DNA of 12,444 nt from an uncultured Bacteroides sp. (GCA_900557355.1 USSR01000135.1:1-12444), one strand, 5' to 3'; numbered from the stretch's first letter, positions 1 to 6,903 are shown. Program-made: numbers and translations. The notes: a model not told the origin generated them from the letters alone.

Positions 1-1206
1 GGCACAACTAATACATTGGTGGAAATTTCGGACTATCTGTACAAGAAAAATCCGGAGGGTGCCAACGAAATCATTAACAAGCTGGAGGCTAAATATAAAC
101 AGCATGTGAATGAGTTGTATTCCACTCCCGAGTATAAACAGAAAGGTCAGGAACTGATTAAATCTCATTTTGACTACATCCGTTCTTATACCAAAGACCT
201 TTTCACACTGTTTGAGGAGAAAGTGGTTCTGGCACAGGGAGAATTGATCTCTACTGCCATGATGAACTATTACCTGCAAGAGTGTGGTGTGAAGTCCATT
301 TTGCTTCCGGCTTTGGAATATATGCGTACCGATAAGAATGCGGAGCCTGATCCTGTATATATTAAGGAGAAACTTCAGATGCAGTTGGAATTGCATCCCG
401 GTGCTGAGATTTACATCACACAAGGATACATTTGTCGTAATGCTTACGGAGAAATAGACAATCTGCAACGTGGTGGAAGCGATTATACCGCTTCTCTGAT
501 CGGTGCAGCTATCAATGCTTCCGAAATCCAGATATGGACCGATATCGATGGTATGCACAATAATGACCCGCGTATTGTTGACAAGACTGCTCCTGTACGT
601 CATCTTCATTTTGAAGAAGCTGCTGAGCTGGCTTATTTTGGTGCGAAGATTCTTCATCCCACTTGTATACAGCCTGCCAAGTATGCCAATATACCGGTGC
701 GTCTGCTGAATACGATGGACCCGACTGCTCCCGGTACTATGATTTCCAATGATACTGAGAAGGGTAAAATCAAGGCAGTTGCAGCAAAAGATAACATTAC
801 AGCTATCAAGATTAAATCCAGTCGTATGTTGCTTGCCCACGGTTTCTTGCGCAAGGTCTTCGAAATCTTTGAGAGCTATCAGACTTCTATCGATATGATT
901 TGTACTTCTGAGGTAGGAGTATCTGTATCTATTGATAATACGAAGCACCTCAACGAGATTCTGGACGACCTGAAGAAGTACGGAACCGTTACAGTAGATA
1001 AGGATATGTGTATCGTCTGCGTGGTAGGTGATTTGGAATGGGAGAATGTCGGTTTCGAAGCGAAGGCACTGGATGCCATGCGCGACATACCGGTACGAAT
1101 GATTTCGTTCGGTGGTAGTAACTACAACATTTCTTTCCTCATTCGTGAGTGCGATAAGAATCAGGCATTGCAGTCGCTTAGTGATGCACTGTTCAACGAA
1201 GAATAA
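1..1206 (+). CDS. lysC: Aspartate kinase (aspartokinase), 5' end cut off by the window edge
   Basis: It phosphorylates L-aspartate to L-4-aspartyl phosphate, the first step toward lysine, threonine and methionine, in the cytoplasm. The reading frame is open from base 1 (first codons read GTTNTLVEIS), so about 40 N-terminal residues, including the expected K-FGGTS nucleotide-binding motif, lie outside the window. The TTG at 16 is not a start. Visible family marks are the RGGSDYTA motif (GGSDYTA at 472-492), TDIDGM near 538-555 in the amino-acid kinase fold, and FGAKILHP around 640-660. The C-terminal third (about 780-1200) fits a pair of ACT domains, which in this family bind the feedback amino acid. 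There are 401 visible codons, consistent with a monofunctional enzyme of about 440 residues that ends without a homoserine dehydrogenase domain. The next gene is lysA, which suggests service to the lysine branch (inference). The inhibiting amino acid cannot be read from the sequence. Confidence 0.95.
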   Translation, partial: GTTNTLVEISDYLYKKNPEGANEIINKLEAKYKQHVNELYSTPEYKQKGQELIKSHFDYIRSYTKDLFTLFEEKVVLAQGELISTAMMNYYLQECGVKSILLPALEYMRTDKNAEPDPVYIKEKLQMQLELHPGAEIYITQGYICRNAYGEIDNLQRGGSDYTASLIGAAINASEIQIWTDIDGMHNNDPRIVDKTAPVRHLHFEEAAELAYFGAKILHPTCIQPAKYANIPVRLLNTMDPTAPGTMISNDTEKGKIKAVAAKDNITAIKIKSSRMLLAHGFLRKVFEIFESYQTSIDMICTSEVGVSVSIDNTKHLNEILDDLKKYGTVTVDKDMCIVCVVGDLEWENVGFEAKALDAMRDIPVRMISFGGSNYNISFLIRECDKNQALQSLSDALFNEE

Positions 1207-1240
1207 GAGAAATAAGAAAGTACAGATATAAAATGATATG

Positions 1241-1317
1241 GAGCGCAAACTACACAAATTGCACAACTCGCTGATAAAGGCTCTTGTGTAATTCGCGTAA
1301 TTTGCGCTCTTTTCTTT
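1241..1317 (+). terminator. Long imperfect hairpin with T-rich tail between aspartate kinase and lysA
   Basis: Arms 1241-1266 and 1284-1309 pair over 26 positions with three A/C mismatches and one G.U pair on the plus strand. The loop is about 17 nt and TTTTCTTT follows at once. This could act as a terminator or attenuator between the two genes. No convincing Bacteroides promoter lies between the hairpin and lysA, so partial readthrough into lysA seems likely (inference). Both arms are made of three 9-nt units, so the element may belong to a dispersed repeat family rather than being a plain terminator. Confidence 0.6.
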
Positions 1318-1336
1318 ATCAATAAGGTTTTGAAGT

Positions 1337-2497
1337 ATGAAAGGAACATTTCCCATAGATAAATTCCGTGAACTGCGTACCCCCTTTTATTATTATGATA
1401 CGAAGGTGTTGCGCGACACTCTTTCCTGCGTGCGTGCAGAAGCTGCTAAATATGGCAATTTTGAGGTGCATTATGCTGTGAAAGCAAATGCTAATCCGAA
1501 GGTGCTTTCTATTATCCGTGAGAACGGGCTGGGTGCCGATTGTGTGAGTGGAGGAGAAGTGCGTGCTGCTGTTAAGGCAGGTTTTCCTACAAATAAGATT
1601 GTTTTTGCCGGAGTGGGCAAGTCTGATTGGGAAATAAATTTGAGTCTGGACTATAATATTTTCTGTTTTAATGTAGAGTCTATTCCTGAGCTGGAGATTA
1701 TCAATGAACTGGCTGCAGCTAAAGGTAAAGTGGCTAATGTCGCTTTCCGTATCAATCCGAATGTAGGAGCTCATACTCATGCCAATATCACTACCGGACT
1801 AGCGGAAAACAAGTTTGGCATTAGTATGCAAGACATGGATCATGTGATAGAAGTGGCTTTGGAGATGAAGAATGTGAAGTTTATCGGATTGCATTTTCAC
1901 ATTGGTTCGCAGATATTAGATATGGGTGATTTCGTTGCCCTGTGCAATCGTGTAAATGAATTGCAAGACAAGCTGGAAGCACATCGCATCCGCATCGAGC
2001 ATATCAATGTAGGTGGTGGACTGGGTATTGATTATAAGCATCCCAACCGTCAGGCAATACCTGATTTTAAGGATTACTTCTCTACTTATGCCGAACATCT
2101 GAAACTGCGCTCTTATCAAACACTTCATTTTGAATTGGGGCGTGCCATAACGGGGCAGTGCGGTTCACTTATCTCACAGGTGCTTTATGTAAAACAGGGA
2201 GCAAATAAGAAATTTGCCATCCTTGATGCTGGTATGACGGATTTGATTCGTCCTGCATTGTATCAGGCTTATCATAAAATAGAGAATATTACATCCGAGG
2301 ATGCAGTTGAGGCGTATGATGTGGTAGGTCCTATCTGTGAATCGTCGGATGTTTTCGGGAAAGCGATAGATTTGAATAAGGTGAAGCGTGGAGATCTGAT
2401 TGCATTACGTTCTGCAGGTGCTTATGGTGAGATAATGGCTTCGAGCTATAACTGTCGTGAGTTGCCACAGGGGTACACTTCGGACGAACTGGTGTGA
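1337..2497 (+). CDS. lysA: Diaminopimelate decarboxylase
   Basis: This PLP enzyme decarboxylates meso-2,6-diaminopimelate to L-lysine, the last step of lysine synthesis, in the cytoplasm (fold-type III, alanine-racemase-like barrel). Key marks: YAVKAN with the PLP lysine at K49; HFHIGSQ at 186-192; the phosphate-binding GGGLG at 226-230; ELGR at 266-269, where many homologues have EPGR; CESSD from C334, the cysteine acting across the dimer interface; and GAYG with Y363 near the PLP. The length of 386 residues is normal for the compact Bacteroidetes form. The ATG at 1337 gives the expected N-terminus (FPIDKFRELRTPFYYYD) and has only a weak upstream ribosome site, as is usual in Bacteroides. 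It lies 130 bp behind the aspartate kinase gene and is followed by a strong terminator, so the two probably form one lysine unit. Confidence 0.96.
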   Translation: MKGTFPIDKFRELRTPFYYYDTKVLRDTLSCVRAEAAKYGNFEVHYAVKANANPKVLSIIRENGLGADCVSGGEVRAAVKAGFPTNKIVFAGVGKSDWEINLSLDYNIFCFNVESIPELEIINELAAAKGKVANVAFRINPNVGAHTHANITTGLAENKFGISMQDMDHVIEVALEMKNVKFIGLHFHIGSQILDMGDFVALCNRVNELQDKLEAHRIRIEHINVGGGLGIDYKHPNRQAIPDFKDYFSTYAEHLKLRSYQTLHFELGRAITGQCGSLISQVLYVKQGANKKFAILDAGMTDLIRPALYQAYHKIENITSEDAVEAYDVVGPICESSDVFGKAIDLNKVKRGDLIALRSAGAYGEIMASSYNCRELPQGYTSDELV

Positions 2498-2518
2498 AAG
2501 AATTGAATATATTGTAGG

Positions 2519-2557
2519 AAGCGTGTAAGACTATCATTTAAATCTTGCACGCTTTTT
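2519..2557 (+). terminator. Rho-independent terminator after lysA
   Basis: The stem pairs GCGTGTAAGA (2521-2530) with TCTTGCACGC (2543-2552), with one G.U pair, extended by AA/TT at the base. A 12-nt loop separates the arms and a TTTTT run follows (2553-2557). It starts about 20 bp past the lysA stop and closes the lysine unit. Confidence 0.9.
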
Positions 2558-2621
2558 GTCATTTTGTATTTAATTTATTTGTATTTGAAATATGGAAATT
2601 ATCTTTTTTATTTTCAATATC

Positions 2622-2629
2622 TATATTTG
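2622..2629 (+). promoter_or_regulatory. Distal -7-like box, possible ftnA upstream promoter
   Basis: TATATTTG matches the Bacteroides -7 consensus TAnnTTTG. No TTTG lies at the usual 19-20 nt upstream, so it would need an activator or be weak. A start near 2636 would give a leader of about 165 nt before ftnA and would sit just ahead of the small ORF at 2646. Confidence 0.35.
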
Positions 2630-2645
2630 TATGATGTGATTGGAA

Positions 2646-2723
2646 ATGGAAAAGCAATGGAGGAGTTATACGCCGGACATATATATACTAGCTTCAAATG
2701 TACTTCTGATTTTATTTGTTTAA
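2646..2723 (+). CDS. Possible small ORF (25 codons) in the ftnA leader
   Basis: An ATG at 2646 opens a 25-residue frame ending at TAA (2721-2723). The first half is polar (MEKQWRSYTPD) and the second is hydrophobic (IYILASNVLLILFV), which could form a short membrane segment or a leader-type peptide. It starts about 17 nt after a TATATTTG box, so a transcript from there would begin just before it. There is no clear ribosome site, AT-rich DNA gives hydrophobic codons easily, and I recognise no family. It may well be chance. Confidence 0.2.
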   Translation: MEKQWRSYTPDIYILASNVLLILFV

Positions 2724-2761
2724 AAAATGTTATCAAATGAACAAATGTTGTGTATCATTGT

Positions 2762-2769
2762 TACTTTTG
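2762..2769 (+). promoter_or_regulatory. Proximal -7 box of ftnA
   Basis: TACTTTTG matches TAnnTTTG and lies 32 bp before the ftnA ATG, giving a leader of about 25 nt. No matching TTTG is present at -33, which suggests an activator-dependent promoter. The box sits inside a weak dyad (TTAC TTTT GTAA, with TCATT and ATGA outside it). Ferritin in Bacteroides fragilis is known to respond to oxidative stress, in part through OxyR, but I cannot identify an OxyR site here. Confidence 0.45.
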
Positions 2770-2801
2770 TAATGATTTCAATTTAATTAAAAAATACGAT
2801 T

Positions 2802-3281
2802 ATGATTACTGAAAAATTACAGAATGCAATTAACGAGCAGATTACGGCTGAAATGTGGTCCGCTAACATGTATTTGGCTATGTCTTTCTATATGGAAAAA
2901 GAAGGATTTTGTGGTATGGCACATTGGTTGAAGAAACAGTGGGCAGAAGAGAATGAACATGCTTGTTCACTGGCCGATTACGTAATTAAGCGTGGTGGTA
3001 AGGCCAAAGTCGATAAGCTGGATGTAGTTCCTAATGATTTTGGTACTCCGCTGGAAGTATTTGAACAGGTTTACAAACACGAATGTCGTGTATCCGAAAT
3101 GATTGACAAGTTGGTAGATGTAGCTGCTGCTGAGAAAGATAAAGCAACGCAGGACTTCCTGTGGGGATTTGTGCGTGAACAAGTAGAAGAAGAATCAACT
3201 GCTGCAGGCATTGTTGATATGATTAAGAAAGCCGGTGCAACGGGTATCTTCTTTGTAGACGTAAAATTGGGCGAACGTTAA
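2802..3281 (+). CDS. ftnA: Non-haem ferritin (FtnA type)
   Basis: This cytoplasmic iron-storage protein oxidises Fe(II) at a dinuclear site and holds Fe(III) in a 24-subunit shell. Ferroxidase residues fall at the same numbers as in E. coli FtnA: E17, E50, H53, E94 and Q127 for sites A and B, and E49, E126, E129 and E130 around the third iron site. No haem-binding methionine pattern as in bacterioferritin was evident, so the FtnA class is favoured. The 159-residue length is typical. The ATG at 2802 opens a normal N-terminus (MITEKLQNAINEQITAE). It appears to be transcribed alone: its own leader with one or two -7 boxes lies upstream and a strong terminator follows. It limits free iron and so oxidative damage when the anaerobe meets oxygen (known role of the family). 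Confidence 0.97.
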   Translation: MITEKLQNAINEQITAEMWSANMYLAMSFYMEKEGFCGMAHWLKKQWAEENEHACSLADYVIKRGGKAKVDKLDVVPNDFGTPLEVFEQVYKHECRVSEMIDKLVDVAAAEKDKATQDFLWGFVREQVEEESTAAGIVDMIKKAGATGIFFVDVKLGER

Positions 3282-3312
3282 TAATCTTTTGATATAGAAT
3301 TGCTAAGTCAAA

Positions 3313-3352
3313 AAAAGAGCTGCTTGATTTTTTAAGCAGCTCTTTTATTTTT
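3313..3352 (+). terminator. Rho-independent terminator after ftnA
   Basis: A perfect 13-bp stem pairs AAAAGAGCTGCTT (3313-3325) with AAGCAGCTCTTTT (3334-3346) around an 8-nt loop. A T-rich tail follows (ATTTTT). The A-run before the stem may also let it work on the opposite strand. The tail runs into the -33 box of the next promoter. Confidence 0.93.
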
Positions 3353-3380
3353 GCTGTTTCAGTATTTTAATCTACCTTTG
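3350..3380 (+). promoter_or_regulatory. Bacteroides-type promoter of the sensor kinase
   Basis: TTTG (3350-3353), a 19-nt spacer, then TACCTTTG (3373-3380) matches TTTG-N19-TAnnTTTG fully. Transcription would start near 3387, about 25 nt before the ATG at 3412. The -33 box shares bases with the T-tract of the ftnA terminator. Confidence 0.8.
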
Positions 3381-3411
3381 TTACTCTTTTTAACACGTAC
3401 TGTGAATTACT

Positions 3412-5673
3412 ATGCGTATGGGCAAAATAAATTTTAAATTCCTCCTTTGGATAATGTTGAGTTGCCATGTCTTGAGCGCTTGTTCGGAGATGGAAAAACG
3501 GAAAGTGCTGGTGGTGCACTCTTATGAGAAAACTTATGCTGCTTATCCTGATTTTAATAAAATGATTGCCGAAACTTTCCGGAAGAGAGGGATTGATGTC
3601 GAACTCCGTACAGTGTATTTAGATTGCGAGGCTTATCAGGATAACTTAGAATCCTTGTATCTGCACTCTCTGTTGGATGAAGTTTCCGAAAACTGGGAAC
3701 CGGAAATTATATTGGTTAATGATGACCAGGCAACTTATTCACTGCTGAAGTGCGGACATCCGCTGGCGAAGCAACTCCCCGTTGTTTTTGGTGGAGTGAA
3801 TTACCCTAATTGGTCTTTTATAAAGCAATATCCCAATGTGACCGGATTTCGTGATAAAATAGATTTTATGGCGAATATCAAGGTTGCGAAAGAGATATTC
3901 GGGAAGGGGATGCATCTCTTCACTATTATAGACTCCACTTATCTGGATAAACAAATAAGGAAGGATGCTTGGGAACAGTTGAAAGGCGAGAAGGTGGAAG
4001 GTTTCATGAACTCAAAAGAATTCAATTCCAGGGAATGGAAGGAGTTTGTAAAAGACAAGAGTTATACGTATTTTGCCGGGCTTACTGTCCGGCTTCAGAA
4101 GGATCGTTCGGATGCCGGACTACTTTGGAGTTTGAGCCAATACACAAGAGATAGGTGTTATCTTCAATTGAAAAGGGACTTTACGACTGTCAATATCGGA
4201 AATATCTGTTCCAGTCCCAGCCTGACAGCCATTAATGAAGGTTTTGGCTATGGCGAGAAACTGTTGGGGGGATATATGACGACGATCCCAATACAGGTAG
4301 GGGAAATGGTGGATGCGGCGGTCAGGATTTTGCATGGTGAGAAGCCTTTGGATATGCCCATCGCAAACAGTGCTAAAGAGTATGTGGTAGATTGGGAGGT
4401 GATGGAGCAGAGGGGGCTTTCGAAGGCGGATATTCCAGAGAAGTATTCTATTATCCATATTCCGTTCAGTGAGGCATATCCTTGGCTGTGGGGAGGAATT
4501 ATTTTCTCAGTTACAGTTCTATTGATTACGCTGTTTGTCTTGTTGTTTTTCCTTTATCGTCGGGAGCAGGGGAGGAAAAAGAAAGCTCTCAATGCGCTGG
4601 AGGATGAAAAAGAAACGTTGGCGCTGGCTATTGAGGGGAGTGATACGTACGCGTGGAAGTTGGAGAATGATTATTTTATATTTGAGAGTGATTTCTGGAA
4701 GTCGCAGGGAATGATGTCGAAGGTACTTACGTTTGATAAACTCATTAAGTTTATTCATCCGGAATGCCGGGATGAGGTGGAGGAAAACTGGAGGAAGATA
4801 TCCTTAATCCGTAAAGTGGCGGTGCAGGTGCGTTGCGACTTTAACGGAAAAGGATATCAATGGTGGGAATTCCGGTATAAGACCATTGCATTGCCGGATG
4901 GCGGCTATAAGGCTGCCGGACTGTTGCTGAATATACAGGACATTAAAGATCATGAACATGAACTGGAAGAGGCGCGTCTGCTGGCGGAAAAAGCTGAGCT
5001 GAAACAGTCGTTCCTGGCGAATATGAGCCATGAGATACGCACTCCGCTGAATGCGATTGTCGGCTTTTCCAATATATTGGCAGCGGATGAAGAACTGGAA
5101 CCAGATGAGCGCTGTGAGTATATCAAGACGATCAACAAGAATAGTGATTTGCTGCTGATGCTGATAAATGATATCTTGGAACTTTCACGGCTTGAGTCGG
5201 GCTATATGTCCTTTGAATTTGCTCCATGCGGAGTGGAGGAATTGGTGGATGAAATCTATCAGACCCATCAGATGTTAATACCGGAACAGTTGGAATTTAT
5301 TAAGGATAAGGATACAGTGCCGGTAAGGATAAATGTGGATAAAGGACGGTTGGTGCAAGTGGTCACTAATTTCCTGAATAACGCTTCTAAATTTACAGCT
5401 TCAGGGTATATCAAGCTGGGATATCGTTATTTACCTGAGACTTCGGAAGTGGAAATTTATGTGGAAGATACAGGCTGTGGCATTCCTCGCGCCGAGCAGA
5501 AGATGATTTTTAATCGGTTCTACAAGCAGAATGAATTTTCGCAAGGAACGGGCTTGGGGCTTTCTATCTGCCAGATTATTATAGAGAAATTGCAGGGAAG
5601 GATTGAACTGCACTCGGAACAGGGGAAAGGGAGCAGATTTGCGGTGATACTAAAAGCTACAAGCTACGAGTGA
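3412..5673 (+). CDS. Membrane sensor histidine kinase with substrate-binding-like periplasmic domain and PAS-like domain
   Basis: Domains in order: a signal sequence ending in a lipobox (LSAC, C23); a periplasmic region of about residues 30-350 opening with VLVVHSY and resembling ABC-type substrate-binding (ABC_sub_bind-like) sensors; a membrane segment at about 361-382; a short coiled stretch; a PAS-like domain at about 395-515; HisKA with phospho-acceptor H540 (SHEIRTPL); and an HATPase domain with N-box N653/N657, G1 box DTGCGIP at 686-692 and G2 box GTGLGL at 712-717. No receiver or DNA-binding domain follows, so it is a classical kinase needing a separate response regulator, and none is in the window. 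It presumably senses a small solute outside the inner membrane; the ligand is unknown. The ATG at 3418 is an alternative start two codons later. The last codons lie in a 7-nt repeat array, so the ATSYE tail looks repeat-derived. Transcription is probably monocistronic. Confidence 0.9.
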   Translation: MRMGKINFKFLLWIMLSCHVLSACSEMEKRKVLVVHSYEKTYAAYPDFNKMIAETFRKRGIDVELRTVYLDCEAYQDNLESLYLHSLLDEVSENWEPEIILVNDDQATYSLLKCGHPLAKQLPVVFGGVNYPNWSFIKQYPNVTGFRDKIDFMANIKVAKEIFGKGMHLFTIIDSTYLDKQIRKDAWEQLKGEKVEGFMNSKEFNSREWKEFVKDKSYTYFAGLTVRLQKDRSDAGLLWSLSQYTRDRCYLQLKRDFTTVNIGNICSSPSLTAINEGFGYGEKLLGGYMTTIPIQVGEMVDAAVRILHGEKPLDMPIANSAKEYVVDWEVMEQRGLSKADIPEKYSIIHIPFSEAYPWLWGGIIFSVTVLLITLFVLLFFLYRREQGRKKKALNALEDEKETLALAIEGSDTYAWKLENDYFIFESDFWKSQGMMSKVLTFDKLIKFIHPECRDEVEENWRKISLIRKVAVQVRCDFNGKGYQWWEFRYKTIALPDGGYKAAGLLLNIQDIKDHEHELEEARLLAEKAELKQSFLANMSHEIRTPLNAIVGFSNILAADEELEPDERCEYIKTINKNSDLLLMLINDILELSRLESGYMSFEFAPCGVEELVDEIYQTHQMLIPEQLEFIKDKDTVPVRINVDKGRLVQVVTNFLNNASKFTASGYIKLGYRYLPETSEVEIYVEDTGCGIPRAEQKMIFNRFYKQNEFSQGTGLGLSICQIIIEKLQGRIELHSEQGKGSRFAVILKATSYE

Positions 5674-5704
5674 CTTGTAGCTCGTAACTCGTAGCCTGTA
5701 ACTT
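5654..5704. repeat. Array of 7-nt units in two orientations, overlapping the kinase stop codon
   Basis: Read in sevens from 5654 the units are AAGCTAC, AAGCTAC, GAGTGAC, TTGTAGC, TCGTAAC, TCGTAGC and CTGTAAC, running into TTAGCGC. The first two are in one orientation and the later ones are inverted copies. Two mutually exclusive perfect stems result: GCTACAAG (5656-5663) with CTTGTAGC (5674-5681), and GCTACGAGT (5663-5671) with ACTCGTAGC (5687-5695). On the minus strand the first stem is followed by TTTT, so it could terminate kbl transcription. I recall similar short-unit arrays between Bacteroides genes, but this comes from memory and is not shown here. Confidence 0.7.
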
Positions 5705-5723
5705 AGCGCACTTTAGTGCGCTA
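5704..5723. terminator. Perfect 8-bp hairpin spanning the kbl stop codon
   Basis: TAGCGCAC (5704-5711) and GTGCGCTA (5716-5723) pair perfectly around TTTA. The kbl stop (TAA on the minus strand, 5713-5715) sits in the loop, so the last codons of kbl form one arm. No T-run follows directly on either strand. It may be an mRNA 3'-end stabiliser or part of a bidirectional termination zone between the convergent genes rather than a full intrinsic terminator. Confidence 0.45.
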
Positions 5724-6903
5724 ATACTCCAAGTTCTTTTCCTACCTTAATAAATGCCTCGATACATTTATCTAGATGTTCTTTCTCGTGTCCTGCCGAA
5801 ATCTGTACGCGGATACGGGCTTGCTCTTTCGGTACTACGGGATAGTAGAACCCGGTTACGTAGATACCCTCTTCCTGCATGCGTGCGGCATATATCTGAG
5901 ACAATTTGGCGTCATACAACATCACGGCGCAAATGGCGCTTTGAGTGGGTTTGATGTCGAAACCGGCAGCAGTCATCTTATCGCGGAAATAGCTCACATT
6001 GTTTACTAACTTGTCATGTAGCGCATTACTTTCTTTCAGCATCTTGAATACTTCGATACTTGCACCTATCACAGCCGGAGCTACTGAATTAGAGAACAGA
6101 TACGGACGGCTGCGCTGACGTAACAGGTCAATGATTTCTTTCGGTCCGGTCGTGAATCCGCCCATAGCACCGCCGAAGGCTTTACCTAATGTTCCAGTAT
6201 AGATATCTACGCGTCCGTAAGTTTGATACAGTTCGCTTACACCATGTCCCGTAGGACCTACTACGCCTGCAGAGTGCGATTCGTCTACCATCACTAGTGC
6301 ATCGTATTTCTCAGCCAGATCGCAAATTTTGTCCATTGGGGCAACATTGCCGTCCATAGAAAATACACCGTCGGTGACTATGATGCGGAAACGCTGTGTC
6401 TGGGCTTCCTGTAGGCATTTTTCCAGTTCGGTCATATCGGCATTGGCGTAGCGGTAGCGTTTGGCTTTGCATAGGCGGACACCGTCGATGATGGAGGCAT
6501 GGTTCAGAGAATCGGAGATGATGGCGTCTTCTTCCGTAAATAGCGGCTCGAATACACCACCGTTAGCATCAAAACAAGCAGCATATAGTATGGTGTCTTC
6601 CGTCTTGAAATAGTCAGAGATAGCAGCTTCCAGCTCTTTGTGAATGTCTTGTGTTCCGCAGATGAAGCGTACGGAAGACATGCCGTAGCCACGGTGATCC
6701 ATCATCTTTTGGGCAGCGGCAATTAGTCGCGGATGGTTGGACAAACCCAAGTAGTTGTTGGCGCAGAAATTCAGCACTTCCTTCCCTTTTACGGTGATGG
6801 CGGCTTGTTGCGCACTCTCGATCAGGCGTTCTTCTTTATAGAGTCCGGCCTCTTTAATTTCAGCAAGTGTATTGCTGAGATGTTCTTTCATTTTCCCGTA
6901 CAT
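5713..6903 (-). CDS. kbl: Glycine C-acetyltransferase (2-amino-3-ketobutyrate CoA ligase)
   Basis: This PLP enzyme cleaves 2-amino-3-ketobutyrate with CoA to glycine and acetyl-CoA in the cytoplasm, the second step of threonine breakdown. It is a fold-type I alpha-oxoamine synthase. Visible marks: NFCANNYLGLS near 45-55, SVRFICGTQ at 77-85, NH135AS, VDESHS with D207 and H210, and TGTLGKAFGG with the PLP lysine at K241. The 396-residue length matches E. coli Kbl. The related serine palmitoyltransferase and 8-amino-7-oxononanoate synthase share the fold. The NFCANNYLGL and GTQDIHKELE patterns, and the divergent threonine dehydrogenase gene 154 bp away, favour Kbl. The start MYGKMKEHL at 6903 is reasonable; an internal Met at residue 5 is an alternative. 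No canonical -7 box is visible for it in the shared gap. Confidence 0.95.
   Translation of the reverse strand: MYGKMKEHLSNTLAEIKEAGLYKEERLIESAQQAAITVKGKEVLNFCANNYLGLSNHPRLIAAAQKMMDHRGYGMSSVRFICGTQDIHKELEAAISDYFKTEDTILYAACFDANGGVFEPLFTEEDAIISDSLNHASIIDGVRLCKAKRYRYANADMTELEKCLQEAQTQRFRIIVTDGVFSMDGNVAPMDKICDLAEKYDALVMVDESHSAGVVGPTGHGVSELYQTYGRVDIYTGTLGKAFGGAMGGFTTGPKEIIDLLRQRSRPYLFSNSVAPAVIGASIEVFKMLKESNALHDKLVNNVSYFRDKMTAAGFDIKPTQSAICAVMLYDAKLSQIYAARMQEEGIYVTGFYYPVVPKEQARIRVQISAGHEKEHLDKCIEAFIKVGKELGVLAH

Larger units (their letters stand above)
2558..2801. other. AT-rich intergenic leader upstream of ferritin
   Basis: With the lysA terminator this makes a gap of about 300 bp without a firmly supported gene. 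It is markedly richer in A and T than the flanking genes. It holds two TAnnTTTG boxes (2622-2629 and 2762-2769), a 25-codon ORF (2646-2723), a TTTGTATTT direct repeat (2563-2571 and 2578-2586), and a weak dyad around 2755-2776 that spans the proximal box. No RNA gene is recognisable. Confidence 0.6.

Noticed and set aside
16..1206. TTG at 16 as the start of the aspartate kinase
   Set aside because: The frame is open back to base 1 with family-typical residues (GTTNTL) before it; the real start is outside the window.
1207..1336. Lysine riboswitch ahead of lysA
   Set aside because: The 130-bp gap is too short for the lysine aptamer and contains only the long repeat hairpin; no multi-helix junction is evident.
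1319..1780. Minus-strand ORF of 153 codons inside lysA
   Set aside because: It lies wholly opposite a well-supported gene, has no domain or promoter, and its composition looks like a shadow of the lysA codons.
2132..2143. Inactivating change in LysA (ELGR in place of EPGR)
   Set aside because: The glycine and arginine that matter are kept and, as far as I recall, Bacteroidetes enzymes usually read ELGR, so it is probably a lineage feature.
4120..4458. Minus-strand ORF of 112 codons inside the kinase gene
   Set aside because: It is a shadow of the sensor domain coding strand with no independent signal.
5450..5673. Hybrid kinase with receiver or AraC-type output domain, common in Bacteroides
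   Set aside because: The ORF stops right after the HATPase G2 box and a few further residues; the DNA beyond is the repeat array and kbl on the other strand.
5654..5704. CRISPR array
   Set aside because: Units are 7 nt, contiguous and partly inverted, with no spacers and no cas genes.
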